40,715 nt of DNA. Source: a virus. Numbering within the stretch: the first letter of the stretch is position 1; every line of letters starts with the position of its first letter. Shown here in pieces: positions 22,245-31,926 of the stretch. The DNA lies in IMG/VR virus record IMGVR_UViG_3300031371_000009, positions 1 through 40,715 of that record. One strand, written 5' to 3'. The position numbers and the translations under genes were made by a program. The notes beneath the pieces are model-generated. The model did not search any database, was not told the origin of the DNA, and saw nothing but the letters and a program-made list of their open reading frames with translations.

Positions 22245-22577
22245 ATGAGTTACAATTATACAGATAATACCTCACAATTTCATAGATTGCTTGATAGAAA
22301 TATTAATTCAGCTTTGAATGAAATGGGTAAGTTTGGTGTAAAAAAACTAACTAAACATGCCGCCAAAGATACAGGTTTTATGAGGTCTAGAAATGATTAT
22401 AAAGTAACAATGGGTAAGTGGGTTGACATTGGTAATTATGGCTGTGATTATTCAATTTTCCAAGAATTTGGAACTTATAAAATGACAGGTCAGCCATTTG
22501 TTAGACCAACAGCATTTAATTATCAAAATGATTTTATAAGAATCTTTAAAAGAGAAATAGCAAAAGGAATAAGGTGA
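22245..22577 (+). CDS. Head-tail connector, HK97 gp10-like (110 aa)
   Basis: The segment KFGVKKLTKHAAKDTGFMRSR and YSIFQEFGTYKMTGQPFVRPTAF is the HK97-gp10 signature (DTG.L..S, then E.GT...P.PF..PA). The protein lies at the neck or tail-terminator ring. It starts 4 bp after the glycosyltransferase with a poor ribosome site, so it may rely on coupling. Confidence 0.9.
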   Translation: MSYNYTDNTSQFHRLLDRNINSALNEMGKFGVKKLTKHAAKDTGFMRSRNDYKVTMGKWVDIGNYGCDYSIFQEFGTYKMTGQPFVRPTAFNYQNDFIRIFKREIAKGIR

Positions 22578-22581
22578 TATT

Positions 22582-22983
22582 ATGGGTTTAGAATTGAACA
22601 AATTAGAGGAATATGTTTTAGAAAGACTAAAGAATTTAACTGATATTAGTGTTTATAATACTGATGTTCCGAGTAATAAAACTTATCCATATGTTGTAAT
22701 GGCATTCGTTCCCTGTTCCTATAATGTAAGACATAGAAAAGATTGGCAACTTGAGTTAAATTTTTGGGATAACAAGAAAAATAATTCAGATTTAATTCAA
22801 GCAAGTATCGACATAAAAAATGGTAAGGTTGTAGATGATGTAGAAATTATAGGAATGAATAATTCTACACAAGTAGAGGACGAGGGTTTTTATGTTAGTA
22901 ACATAGAATTTGAAAGTCCTATTGAAGAACCAGAACCAGATATATGTCGATATAATCAAAGATATTTGATTAGAGTAGATTAA
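22582..22983 (+). CDS. Tail completion / tail terminator protein (133 aa)
   Basis: The order after HK97 gp10 and before the tube, together with VYNTDVPSNKTYPYVVMAFVP and RKDWQLELNFWDNK, fits the DUF3168/minor tail completion family that caps the tube and joins it to the head. Length is normal. GTGAT with a weak ribosome site and a 4-bp gap indicate coupling. Confidence 0.75.
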   Translation: MGLELNKLEEYVLERLKNLTDISVYNTDVPSNKTYPYVVMAFVPCSYNVRHRKDWQLELNFWDNKKNNSDLIQASIDIKNGKVVDDVEIIGMNNSTQVEDEGFYVSNIEFESPIEEPEPDICRYNQRYLIRVD

Positions 22984-23000
22984 GGAAAGGAGTTGGTTAA

Positions 23001-24113
23001 ATGTCTATATTAGCTGTAACGCCAACAATACCTGTTGGTAATGATATAATTGCTGGCGAATTTAAAGCTTATTTTAATTATGGTACACCATTACAAAAGT
23101 TAATTGGTGCAACTAGAGAAGGGTGTAAAATAGATTTAGATAGAGCTGTTAAAGCAATAGCACAAGATGGTGCATTTGGGAATACATTAGATTCTGATGG
23201 TGTACCTATGGTTAGATATGAAGGGTTTAATATTAAGCTAACATTAAATTCATTATATTTAAAATATTTAAATAGGAAAATTATTTCTAGTATGGAATCA
23301 GATGGCACATGGGAATCTGGTAATTGGGCAGAAACTGGTGGCACTTATGCCGCAGAAACTTCAATAGTAAATACAGGTGTACAATCAGCAAAGTGCGAAA
23401 TTGCGTCAGGTCAATCAGGTCATGGAATTAAGGAAGTATTTTCTACTTCTAAGGACTTAACTGTATTTGATAATGCAGAAGCTTCAACAACTAGTGATTA
23501 TATAGGATTTGCAATATATATAACTAGTGCAATGCTAACTATTTTAGGAACTGATGTAATCAGATTAATTTTCCATAATGACGCTGATTTAACAGAAACT
23601 AATTATCAATATTATGATATTGACCCAAGTACATTAACAGCCGATCAATGGAATAATATTAAAGTTTTAAAATCAGCATTCACAGGAGCAGGAACAGGAG
23701 CATGGACAGGTGTAACAGGTGTATCCGTTGAAGTACCAACAGAAACCGACGACGCACTAGAATTTTATATTGATTCATTAGATTTAATACAAAATCAATC
23801 AGATAGTGCAATAGTATCTGTAAATGGTAATCCATTTGGTTATACTGTTGTAGCTGGTTCACCAAGTTATAAGAAATATGTACCTAGTTTAGATATTTCT
23901 GATAATGACTATGTAGAAAATATCACAGTAGTTGGTCAAAAACTTGATGGTAAAAAAATGAAATGGATTTTAAAAGATTGTTTAAATGATGGTGGAATTA
24001 GTCTAGCTATGGAATCAATGGACGAAGTAGTAAACGAAACTGTATTTACTGCACATTATAACCCAAATTCAGGGCTAGAAGTACCCTTAAAAATTAGGGA
24101 ATATGTAGCATAA
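23001..24113 (+). CDS. Tail tube protein with inserted jelly-roll domain (370 aa)
   Basis: Residues 1-95 and about 265-370 are paralogous to the next gene (IGATREGCKIDLD against IGATRGGVKLEVE; YVENITVVGQKLDGK against VLDNIGYIGKKANGD). An extra ~170 residues between them (about 96-265) look like a carbohydrate-binding jelly roll: GTWESGNWAETGG, SAKCEIASGQSG, DQWNNIKVLKSAFTGAG. The same domain type recurs in the 1116-residue tail protein. The insert would project from the tube as a surface decoration. Confidence 0.8.
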   Translation: MSILAVTPTIPVGNDIIAGEFKAYFNYGTPLQKLIGATREGCKIDLDRAVKAIAQDGAFGNTLDSDGVPMVRYEGFNIKLTLNSLYLKYLNRKIISSMESDGTWESGNWAETGGTYAAETSIVNTGVQSAKCEIASGQSGHGIKEVFSTSKDLTVFDNAEASTTSDYIGFAIYITSAMLTILGTDVIRLIFHNDADLTETNYQYYDIDPSTLTADQWNNIKVLKSAFTGAGTGAWTGVTGVSVEVPTETDDALEFYIDSLDLIQNQSDSAIVSVNGNPFGYTVVAGSPSYKKYVPSLDISDNDYVENITVVGQKLDGKKMKWILKDCLNDGGISLAMESMDEVVNETVFTAHYNPNSGLEVPLKIREYVA

Positions 24114-24127
24114 GGAGGTGTTTTTGA

Positions 24128-24688
24128 ATGGCTACAATTACAAAGTTTGCACCAGCAAACATTGAAAAGGCAAAAGATGTTTTACTTGGCGAAGGTGTTT
24201 TATATAAAGACCTTGACGAAGCAGGCGAAGCAATTATAGGTGCTACTAGAGGTGGCGTCAAGCTAGAAGTAGAAAAGGAAATAAACCCATTAGCCTATGA
24301 CGGCTCTTTGGGTGATACAAAAGGATTAAAAAGAGTATTAAGGGAAATGCCAAAAATGATAATAAATTTTCTTACTCTTACTTATCAAAATTTAGCTTAT
24401 GGCTTGAATGTTACCGTTTCAGACGGTACGGACCAAGATGGAACATACAAAGAAATATCTTTTGATACTTCATTTGATAGTGCTGATGTTTTAGATAACA
24501 TTGGTTATATAGGTAAGAAAGCAAATGGAGATTCTTGCAAAATAAAAGTATTAAAAGCATTTAATATGGATTCAATATCATTTGAATTTAAGGAAAAAGA
24601 TGAAATAGTAGTTGAAATGACATATACAGGGTTTTACACATATGGTTCAACAACACCGCCTTGGCAAATGGAAGAAGACGTATCATAA
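24128..24688 (+). CDS. Major tail tube protein (186 aa)
   Basis: Alpha/beta tube protein without the insert, paralogous to the gene before it. IGATRGGVKLEVEKEINPLAYDGSLG and VEMTYTGFYTYGSTTPPW are typical for Gram-positive phage tube subunits. Two tube subunits, one plain and one decorated, are probably mixed in the tail, or one forms the end ring. GGAGGTG lies before the ATG. Confidence 0.82.
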   Translation: MATITKFAPANIEKAKDVLLGEGVLYKDLDEAGEAIIGATRGGVKLEVEKEINPLAYDGSLGDTKGLKRVLREMPKMIINFLTLTYQNLAYGLNVTVSDGTDQDGTYKEISFDTSFDSADVLDNIGYIGKKANGDSCKIKVLKAFNMDSISFEFKEKDEIVVEMTYTGFYTYGSTTPPWQMEEDVS

Positions 24689-24708
24689 AATAATAGGAGG
24701 ATTTTTAA

Positions 24709-25167
24709 ATGGAAATAAAAATGAATTTTGAACTAGATATGTTGGCAAGTGAGTTTTTAGATGTTATAGGGTTTAAAGGTTATTCAGAATATTTGATTAA
24801 TAAATTTGAATCAAAAGTGAATAAAATATTAAATTCTGATAAGGACAAAAACGCTTTGTTAAATGAGGATTTAGAAAAAAATCCACAAGCTATTTCATTA
24901 ATGATAACTATGGTTGCTGATTTAATAACCTTTGCTATCACTAAGAAATACAAAGGTAAAGATATTTTATTTGAGTTGTTATCAGGTTGTTATAATCTTT
25001 CAATTGATGAAGCTAAGAAACTTGATGGTAAAACAATCAATACTTTCTTAAAAGAATTAATTATTGAACAGTTACCAATGGACGTTAATAAGTTTTTAGA
25101 CGAGTTCTCCAAAGGTACTGACGATACAGGACCTAAGAAAGATTTACAACCAGTAAAAAAAAATTAA
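24709..25167 (+). CDS. Tail assembly chaperone, gpG-like (152 aa)
   Basis: It follows the tail tube and precedes the tape measure through a frameshift partner. Helical and acidic (MNFELDMLASEFLDVIGFKGY), it binds the tape measure during assembly and is not in the virion. It ends just after a run of nine A (25155-25163), the usual slip site of this gene pair. GGAGG with the ATTTTTAA leader precedes the ATG. Confidence 0.85.
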   Translation: MEIKMNFELDMLASEFLDVIGFKGYSEYLINKFESKVNKILNSDKDKNALLNEDLEKNPQAISLMITMVADLITFAITKKYKGKDILFELLSGCYNLSIDEAKKLDGKTINTFLKELIIEQLPMDVNKFLDEFSKGTDDTGPKKDLQPVKKN

Positions 25168-25571
25168 CAGAAGAACAACAAGCTGTTAATTTTTTGAAAA
25201 ATATGAAATTCTTTATTGATAATATGAATAGAGAAGTTGTCACAAGTATTTTAATGAATCATTATAAAGATTTTTCTTATGTAAAATACATCTTAAGTCT
25301 TGATTCTAAAAAAGGATTTAAGATGTATTTTGATTGTATCAGAGATATTAATAATAAGGTTATTAAAGAGGATAAGGATAAATGTTGGGATATTTACTTA
25401 ATTCAAATACAAAATGGTTATAAGGGCAGTTTTGATGAATTTTATAAACAAGGTGTAAATAAATCTAAAAATAAAAATATGAAACATGAAGAAAGAAAAA
25501 AGGATGATAAAAGAATATTAAAAGAAGTTGAAGAAATTAGAAAAAATGCAAAATGGAAGAAGGTGCGATAA
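24709..25571 (+). CDS. Tail assembly chaperone, gpGT-like -1 frameshift product
   Basis: A slip of -1 on the A9 run (25155-25163) joins the first protein (…LQPVKKK) in frame to LTEEQQAVNFLKNMK and the following 125 residues, ending at 25571. The downstream part begins with no normal start codon or ribosome site (only TTG at 25194), so it is made only as a fusion. This is the conserved G/GT arrangement of long-tailed phages. Its C-terminus is very basic (KNKNMKHEERKKDDKRI). Confidence 0.8.
25155..25188 (+). promoter_or_regulatory. Slippery A9 and following hairpin for -1 frameshift
   Basis: Nine A (25155-25163) are followed at once by TTAACAG (25164-25170), which pairs with CTGTTAA (25182-25188) in a 7-bp stem. 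The stop TAA of the zero frame lies in the first arm. Confidence 0.75.
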
Positions 25572-26180
25572 ATGTTAATAACAACTAATAAAATAAAATC
25601 ATTGTTAAATATTTCAAATACTGACAATGATAATTTTATAAAAGCTTTGATTCCTGTTGTTGAGCAAGATATTTGTACATTGTGCAAAAATGATTTTATT
25701 GATACAAGATTTGATTTTATATCTTCAAATAAAATAAGCTTTAATCCAACAGATAATAGTGTAAATTTAACAGGTATAGAATCTAAGGATTTTATTGTAG
25801 GTGATACAATAAGGGTGTATAAATCGCTTAGAAATGACCAAATTTTCACTATAGAATCCATTGAAACAAACAAGTTAATTTTGGATTCAATTGATGAAGT
25901 AACAGAAGAAAATTCAGACGAAAATATTTATATAACAAAAATCAAATACCCAGCAGGGTTAAAAATGATTTTTGCAAAAATGATTAATTTTCATTTACAA
26001 GAAAATGAAGAAGAAACAGCAAATATAAAGTCCGAAAAACTGGACGATTATTCAATAACTTATGAGGATAAATCAAGTGGTTATCCTTCAAGTATACTTT
26101 CTAAATTATATAACTATAGACAGTTATTTAAAAAAGATTTGTTTACTAGTTATAAAATTGATTGGGGTTGTTGTAAATGA
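25572..26180 (+). CDS. Head-tail connector, gp6/gp15-like adaptor (202 aa)
   Basis: The helical start (NKIKSLLNISNTDNDNFIKALIPVVEQDICTLCKNDF) is the Phage_connect/gp6-like pattern of adaptor rings that bind the portal. A beta-rich insert (residues about 50-115) separates it from the C-terminal helical part. Unusually it lies after the tail chaperones instead of next to the portal and capsid. The stop overlaps the next start by 4 bp. Confidence 0.7.
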   Translation: MLITTNKIKSLLNISNTDNDNFIKALIPVVEQDICTLCKNDFIDTRFDFISSNKISFNPTDNSVNLTGIESKDFIVGDTIRVYKSLRNDQIFTIESIETNKLILDSIDEVTEENSDENIYITKIKYPAGLKMIFAKMINFHLQENEEETANIKSEKLDDYSITYEDKSSGYPSSILSKLYNYRQLFKKDLFTSYKIDWGCCK

Positions 26181-26509
26181 TTAATAGATTTTATATAGAT
26201 TGTGTAAGGTATAGAGTTACTGAAACAGTTAACGAAGTTAATGGAAAACCAGAAATAAGCACGAATTCAAAGGCAATAAAAGGTTATATAGGGTCAGGTA
26301 CAAGTCAGATAGTACAAATATCTGATAAGGATACGCTAGACATGAGGTATAAATTTTATTGTAATGATTTTGATATTTTGGAAGATGACATAATTAACTA
26401 TGAAAATAACTATTATAAAGTAATTTCAAAACCTCAAAACACAATACATAAAAGACATCATATAAAATGTATTATCAGACGGACTGATAATATACAAAAT
26501 ATTACTTAA
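26177..26509 (+). CDS. Head-tail stopper-like protein (110 aa)
   Basis: Beta-rich small protein (YIDCVRYRVTETVNEVNGK..., IKGYIGSGTSQIVQ, YKFYCNDFDILEDDII, YYKVISKPQNTIH) with the shape of the SPP1 gp16 / phage head-closure family that seals the portal. The pair with the adaptor before it supports the call. It is displaced to just before the tape measure. Confidence 0.65.
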   Translation: MINRFYIDCVRYRVTETVNEVNGKPEISTNSKAIKGYIGSGTSQIVQISDKDTLDMRYKFYCNDFDILEDDIINYENNYYKVISKPQNTIHKRHHIKCIIRRTDNIQNIT

Positions 26510-26522
26510 GGAGGTGTGATTC

Positions 26523-28547
26523 ATGCGTTTAGCGGATTTAGATTTTAGAATTAGAGTACAAGGGTCAGAAGAAGCCCACAGCACAGTTAGAAATTTAAAT
26601 AGTACTTTTAAAAATATCGGTTCAACAGTTAGTAATGTTGGAAAGGGAATATTATCATTTGGTGCAAAAATGACAGCAGGGGTTACAGTTCCTATTTTAG
26701 GTTTAATCGGGGCAGGACTAAAATTTAATATGACTATGGAAAGTCTACAATCAAGTTTTAAAGTATTATTAGGTTCAGAAGAAAAAGCTATTGACATGAC
26801 AAAAAAACTAAAGGACATGGCGGCTTCAACACCTTTTGAGGTTAAAGGTTTAGCCGACGCCACTAAAACTCTATTATCCTTTGGGGTAACAGAGGAAAAA
26901 GTTTTACCAATAATGTCAAAGCTTGGCGACGTATCATTAGGTAATGCTGAAAGGTTTAAAGCTTTAAATCTTGTTATGGGTCAGGTTTCAGCAAATGGTA
27001 AACTTCAAGGACAAGATTTACTACAATTTATTAATGCTGGATGGAATCCTTTGCAACAAATAATCGCTCGAACTGGCGAGACAATGAGCGAAGTTAGAGA
27101 CAGAATGTCAAAGGGTAAAGTTTCAGTAAAAGAAGTTGAAATGGCTTTAAAGGACGCCACAAGCGAAGGTGGTCGTTTTTATAAAGGTATGGAAGAAGGT
27201 AGTAAAACTTTAAGTGGTAGATTGTCGACATTAAAAGACAATTTCATGGAACTTTTGGGAAATGCAACTAAACCTTTGTTTGATTTTATATCACAGAAAT
27301 TAGTACCTGTATTAATAACTTTAGTACAAAAGTTTAATAATATTGACCCTTCAATTAAAACAATTATATTTGCAGTCACATTATTGGCGGCGGCAATAGG
27401 ACCTGTTATAGCCGCTTTTGGATTAATTGTAATTACAGTAGGTCAATTTATATTTGCAATTACAACTATAGTAGCTGGTATAACTGCATTGATATCTACA
27501 TTAGGTTTTGCATTAATACCTATTGCCTTATTAGGTGGTGCTTTTGTAGTATTAACAGGTGTTATGGCTGGTCTTGGGGTTTGGTACTTGATAGATAGGT
27601 TTGGTAGTTTACAAGGTGTATTTCAAGCTATACAAACATTTATACAAACTTCTTTAGTTCCAGCATTTAAATATCTTGCCAGTGGTGAAGGATTAGGCAA
27701 GGTTAGCGAAAATGCTTTAATTACTCATGATAGATTAAAATTATTAAGGTCTAAAATGTTAGAAGTTAAAAACTTTGTAGTTGATACATTAGTACCAGCA
27801 TTAAAATATCTTGCCACAGGTGAGGGCTTAGGTAAAGTTAAGGACTCGTCTGGAACTCTAAGAAGTGAATTGGCAGAACTTAGAAAGAAATTTCAAGATG
27901 TTAAAAATTTTATTAATGATACTTTAATACCTACATTAAGTTATCTTGTCACAGGTAAAAAAGGAAGTTTAAATAGTGTGAAGGGTATGTCAGGCGATAC
28001 AAAAGGTTCTATAAAAGATTTAAGAAAATCTATTGAAGATTTAATAAAAAAAGTTAAAGATTTTGACTCTTCAAGTATGGTTAAAGAATTTGGAAAAATC
28101 GTTGACGCTGTCGGGGCAATAATAGACGCTGTTACTGGTGCTACCAAGGCAATAGGTGGTTTTTTCGCTTGGGCTAAACAAAAAGCTGATTCAATTAAAT
28201 CCTTTATAGACAGCATTGATCCAGAATTACAGCCTAAAAAAAGAAATATGAAAGGTTTTGCCGAAGGTGTTATAAATAACCCTGTAGGTCAGTTTGCTTG
28301 GGTTGGTGAAAAAGGACCAGAAATAATGTATGTTCCTAGGCATGGTAATATATACACTAATAAACAAAGTAAGGAAATTCTTAGTAAAACAGCTAGTACC
28401 GTTCCAAATAAAGAAAATACTGTAAAAACAGAAAATATTTATATAGATAATATAAGTTTAAATATCAAAGATATCAAAGATATTAAGGATTTTAGAGAAT
28501 TTATAAATAATATTAAAAGGGAAAAAAATATGAGATTAGGATTTTAG
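26523..28547 (+). CDS. Tape measure protein (674 aa)
   Basis: It sets tail length and helps DNA entry. The N-terminus has the TMP motif region (ASTPFEVKGLADATKTLLSFGV, GQDLLQFINAGWNPLQQI). Residues about 280-360 are strongly hydrophobic (VTLLAAAIGPVIAAFGLIVI, FALIPIALLGGAFVVL). It then has three repeats of LVPA(F/L)KYLA(S/T)GEGLGKV type near 380-480. With about 1.5 angstrom per residue the tail is roughly 100 nm, short for a siphovirus. GGAGGTG lies before the ATG. Confidence 0.92.
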   Translation: MRLADLDFRIRVQGSEEAHSTVRNLNSTFKNIGSTVSNVGKGILSFGAKMTAGVTVPILGLIGAGLKFNMTMESLQSSFKVLLGSEEKAIDMTKKLKDMAASTPFEVKGLADATKTLLSFGVTEEKVLPIMSKLGDVSLGNAERFKALNLVMGQVSANGKLQGQDLLQFINAGWNPLQQIIARTGETMSEVRDRMSKGKVSVKEVEMALKDATSEGGRFYKGMEEGSKTLSGRLSTLKDNFMELLGNATKPLFDFISQKLVPVLITLVQKFNNIDPSIKTIIFAVTLLAAAIGPVIAAFGLIVITVGQFIFAITTIVAGITALISTLGFALIPIALLGGAFVVLTGVMAGLGVWYLIDRFGSLQGVFQAIQTFIQTSLVPAFKYLASGEGLGKVSENALITHDRLKLLRSKMLEVKNFVVDTLVPALKYLATGEGLGKVKDSSGTLRSELAELRKKFQDVKNFINDTLIPTLSYLVTGKKGSLNSVKGMSGDTKGSIKDLRKSIEDLIKKVKDFDSSSMVKEFGKIVDAVGAIIDAVTGATKAIGGFFAWAKQKADSIKSFIDSIDPELQPKKRNMKGFAEGVINNPVGQFAWVGEKGPEIMYVPRHGNIYTNKQSKEILSKTASTVPNKENTVKTENIYIDNISLNIKDIKDIKDFREFINNIKREKNMRLGF

Positions 28548-28564
28548 AAAGGGGTTGTTAAAAA

Positions 28565-31500
28565 ATGGCATATGCTTATAGTAATGATGGTGGTGGTACT
28601 AATTACACTTATACGCTTTTGAACTTGTATAACCAACATTGTGCAAAAGTAAACTTACCCGCTGGGGCTTGTGTTACTAGTGTACAAATGTATATTTCAG
28701 CCGTAACCAGTACGACAAATTGTCGGTTTGCTGGTTGGGTTATAGGTGGTTCTTATATTTCCAGTACTTCAAGTTCTGTATTTACAATACCCGCCGCTGG
28801 GACTAGTGGTTCAGGGTTACAAGTAAAAACCGCTTCAATAGGACCTAGAGTATTAAACGGTGGTGATTATTGGTTTGGTTTATATCGTGACCCTAAAGGT
28901 TCTCATAAAACAAGAACTAAAACAGGTGGTACAGGTTATAGAAAAACTAATACAGCTCAATATTCTTCTATAACTTCAATGTCTGGATATAGTACTCATG
29001 CAGATAAAGAACCATATGTAAGAGTAGGATATATATTGCCACCTTATAAAGTAACAGGATTGTCAGTATCACGTAACACAGATACTTCACAAACGTTAAC
29101 ATGGGCTAGGGGTTCTGGTGCTGGTGGTTCTGATAGACCTTATGATAGCCAAAGAATATATAGGTCTAAAAACGGTGGTAGTTTTTCATATATTAAAACT
29201 GTAGGAGCTACAACAACAAGTTATACAGATACTACAACAGTTAGTAATAATAAATATGCTTATAAAATAGTAGCTGTAAATTATGCTGGTAACTCTGGTT
29301 ATTCAGATAGTAGTAACACTATTAATACTACACCAGCACCAGTAACTAATGTATTAGCTACTAGAGTTGGTACAACTGTAGAAGTTGATTGGAGTAACCC
29401 AGCAGTAAATGAAACAACACTTACAATTGAAAGAAATACAAGTACTGATGGCGTAAGTTGGGCTGGTTATAGTGTATTGTCTAGTTTATTACCAACAAAT
29501 TCAACAGATTATACGGACAACAGTCCTGCAAATTTTAACCAATATAGGGTTAAAACTAAATGTACTAGTCCAACTTTAGAAAGTGCATATACAGAAAGTA
29601 ATATAGTTCAAACATTACAAATACCAGACGCACCAACTGGAATGTTACCAAATGCTACAGCTTTCGACGCAAACAATGATAAATTATTTAGTTGGGAACA
29701 TAATTCCCTTGATAGTACTATGCAAAATAAATTTAGTTTAAGAATAAAAGTAAATGGAGGTACTTATCCAAAAGAAATTGAGGATTTTTCTAATTATACA
29801 GAATGGACAATTGCAGGGTCCGAAATATTTAATTTGGTTCAAGACCCTTTTACAACTAATTCAGTTTATATGACTGACATTGACGACACAGAATCAGACA
29901 TAGGAATGTATAAAACTATTCCATCAATGGATTTAACTGAATTTGACGACGCTAGTGCTTCAAGTACTGACGATTTAATAGTATTTGATGTTTATGTTTT
30001 TGATATAACTTATTTTACAGGTTTAACAATTAAACTAGGTGATGATAACTCTAATCATTATTATTATACTGTGAATCCATCAACAGATTTTGTAAATGGT
30101 TGGAATCAAATATCAGTCGCAAAATCGGCATTTACAACCGCTGGTAGTCCTAGTGGTTGGGATGATATAACTTATTTAAGAGTTGAAGGTTATGCACTTG
30201 ATTTAACTGCATATAATAGTTATCTTGCTATAAATTACTTACAATTAGTAAAAGCTACTGATTTTAGTAATTATGCAGGGCTTTATTTTAGACAATATAA
30301 TGAAATAGTAACCTCTACAGAAGCTTTTAATTTAATAGCTAATAGTTTTAAAAATGGTAATACATTTGATTATCAGGTTAAGACTTGGGGCGAATTTGCT
30401 ACAGGTTCAGCTTGGAGCGATACAGCAACGTTTATAACTACATCAACACCAGTTGCAAACATAACAACACCTAGTGTTGACGCTTATGCTTACTCAGAAT
30501 TAACTATGGAATGGGATTATACACAATCCGAAGGAAACGACCAAGTTCAATATATAGCTAAATTGTATGACGAAAATGATTTATTATTAGAATCAAAAAC
30601 AGTATCCTCAACAATAACAAGTGGTAATACTGGTTCTTGTACTTTTGATTATCCATTAGGAAATAATACAAATTATAAAGTAACTTTGACAGTTCAAGAA
30701 CAAAATGGCTTGTGGAGTGAATTAAGCGAAGTTGAATTTACAACAGAGTTTTTACAACCAATGCAACCAGTAATAAGCGTTAGTTTAGATAGTTCAGATG
30801 GTAGTGTAGACGTGGATATTACGAATCCCGAAGTAGTAACCGCTTTTGATAATTTAAGCACTCAAGACACTTTTGTTAGTGCTGATAATCCAACAACTAA
30901 TTATGATGATAATGGTACATTAGAAATTATTAACGATACAACAGGTGGTACAGAAATTAAAAATATTTTATTAGATTTTGATTTAAGTAGCTTTGTTGGT
31001 AAAAATATTTCCTCAGCAACATTATATTTATTTAGGTCAACAGCCTTAACACCTGGTATAGACTCTAAAGTACAATATATAGACGAGGTTTGGGATGAAT
31101 CAGCAGTAAATTATAATACCTTACCTAGTTTAAACGCAACAGCTTACGACAATCATACACATGTAGAGGGTGACGCTGAAATTTGGGATTTAACAACTTT
31201 AGTATCTGATATTGCTGACGGTGTAATTACAGACTATAATGGTTTAGCTGTTATAGCAACTACTACAGATGGTAGTGCTGATGAGTTCTATGATTCAACC
31301 AACGCAGAATTCAAACCTGTATTGGCTATAGAAATAGAACCAGAAAATGCAGAAACAGATTATAATAAATTATATAGATCAGTAAATGGTGGTGATTGGG
31401 ATTTAGTAGAATCTAATATACCTATAAACACTACAGTTACCGACCATATACCAAATATTGGCGGTAATAATAATTATTATGTTGAAGCATTTAACGATTC

Positions 31501-31915
31501 TACAATAGTTAGTAAAGCCTCTGATACTGTTGATATTGATATTAGTATGACAGGTTATTTTTTCATTAATGGTAATGAAGGGTTTGAAGATGTAATAAAA
31601 TTAATTGGTGATGTTACCTATTCAGAATCTAAAGGTATTGAAGAAGCAATAAAAAAATATGAAGGTCGTGACTATCCTGTCAGATATCAAAGTAATAATA
31701 AATATCAAGAATTAACATTTACGGCTGACTTACCTGTTGAATATTATAATACTTTATTTAGTATAATAGAATATCATGGAACTATATTCTTTCGAGATTG
31801 GCGGGGTCGCTGGTTTGATTGTCAAATATCGAATCCTAGAATTTTAAGAAAAGATAACTATGCTTATACCTTTAGTTGTAATATAATAAGATTACAACAT
31901 CAAGTAAATAGTTAA
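28565..31915 (+). CDS. Large modular tail protein with Dit-like C-terminus (1116 aa)
   Basis: Order of modules: an N-terminal beta domain (1-155), fibronectin type III-like repeats (VTGLSVSRNTDTSQTLTWARG, about 156-350; more later), a jelly-roll about 423-566 (WNQISVAKSAFTTAG, similar to the insert in the decorated tube protein), a DNRLRE-like domain about 762-925 (TFVSADNPTTNYDDNGTLEI, WDESAVNYNTLPS), and a distal-tail-like end (about 995-1116: YEGRDYPVRYQSNNKYQ, FFRDWRGRWFDCQI). It probably forms the tail tip with many carbohydrate-binding surfaces, i.e. host adsorption. Confidence 0.83.
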   Translation: MAYAYSNDGGGTNYTYTLLNLYNQHCAKVNLPAGACVTSVQMYISAVTSTTNCRFAGWVIGGSYISSTSSSVFTIPAAGTSGSGLQVKTASIGPRVLNGGDYWFGLYRDPKGSHKTRTKTGGTGYRKTNTAQYSSITSMSGYSTHADKEPYVRVGYILPPYKVTGLSVSRNTDTSQTLTWARGSGAGGSDRPYDSQRIYRSKNGGSFSYIKTVGATTTSYTDTTTVSNNKYAYKIVAVNYAGNSGYSDSSNTINTTPAPVTNVLATRVGTTVEVDWSNPAVNETTLTIERNTSTDGVSWAGYSVLSSLLPTNSTDYTDNSPANFNQYRVKTKCTSPTLESAYTESNIVQTLQIPDAPTGMLPNATAFDANNDKLFSWEHNSLDSTMQNKFSLRIKVNGGTYPKEIEDFSNYTEWTIAGSEIFNLVQDPFTTNSVYMTDIDDTESDIGMYKTIPSMDLTEFDDASASSTDDLIVFDVYVFDITYFTGLTIKLGDDNSNHYYYTVNPSTDFVNGWNQISVAKSAFTTAGSPSGWDDITYLRVEGYALDLTAYNSYLAINYLQLVKATDFSNYAGLYFRQYNEIVTSTEAFNLIANSFKNGNTFDYQVKTWGEFATGSAWSDTATFITTSTPVANITTPSVDAYAYSELTMEWDYTQSEGNDQVQYIAKLYDENDLLLESKTVSSTITSGNTGSCTFDYPLGNNTNYKVTLTVQEQNGLWSELSEVEFTTEFLQPMQPVISVSLDSSDGSVDVDITNPEVVTAFDNLSTQDTFVSADNPTTNYDDNGTLEIINDTTGGTEIKNILLDFDLSSFVGKNISSATLYLFRSTALTPGIDSKVQYIDEVWDESAVNYNTLPSLNATAYDNHTHVEGDAEIWDLTTLVSDIADGVITDYNGLAVIATTTDGSADEFYDSTNAEFKPVLAIEIEPENAETDYNKLYRSVNGGDWDLVESNIPINTTVTDHIPNIGGNNNYYVEAFNDSTIVSKASDTVDIDISMTGYFFINGNEGFEDVIKLIGDVTYSESKGIEEAIKKYEGRDYPVRYQSNNKYQELTFTADLPVEYYNTLFSIIEYHGTIFFRDWRGRWFDCQISNPRILRKDNYAYTFSCNIIRLQHQVNS

Positions 31916-31926
31916 GAGGTGAAATT

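Noticed and set aside
25194-25571. Independent gene with TTG start
   Set aside because: There is no ribosome site, and the frame is open back to the A9 slip site, so it is the frameshifted part of the chaperone.
25442-25873. Minus-strand reading frame of 143 residues
   Set aside because: Shadow of the chaperone and connector genes, no ribosome site and odd composition.
26426-26863. Minus-strand reading frame of 145 residues
   Set aside because: It lies over the stopper and tape measure genes, has no ribosome site and is a shadow frame.
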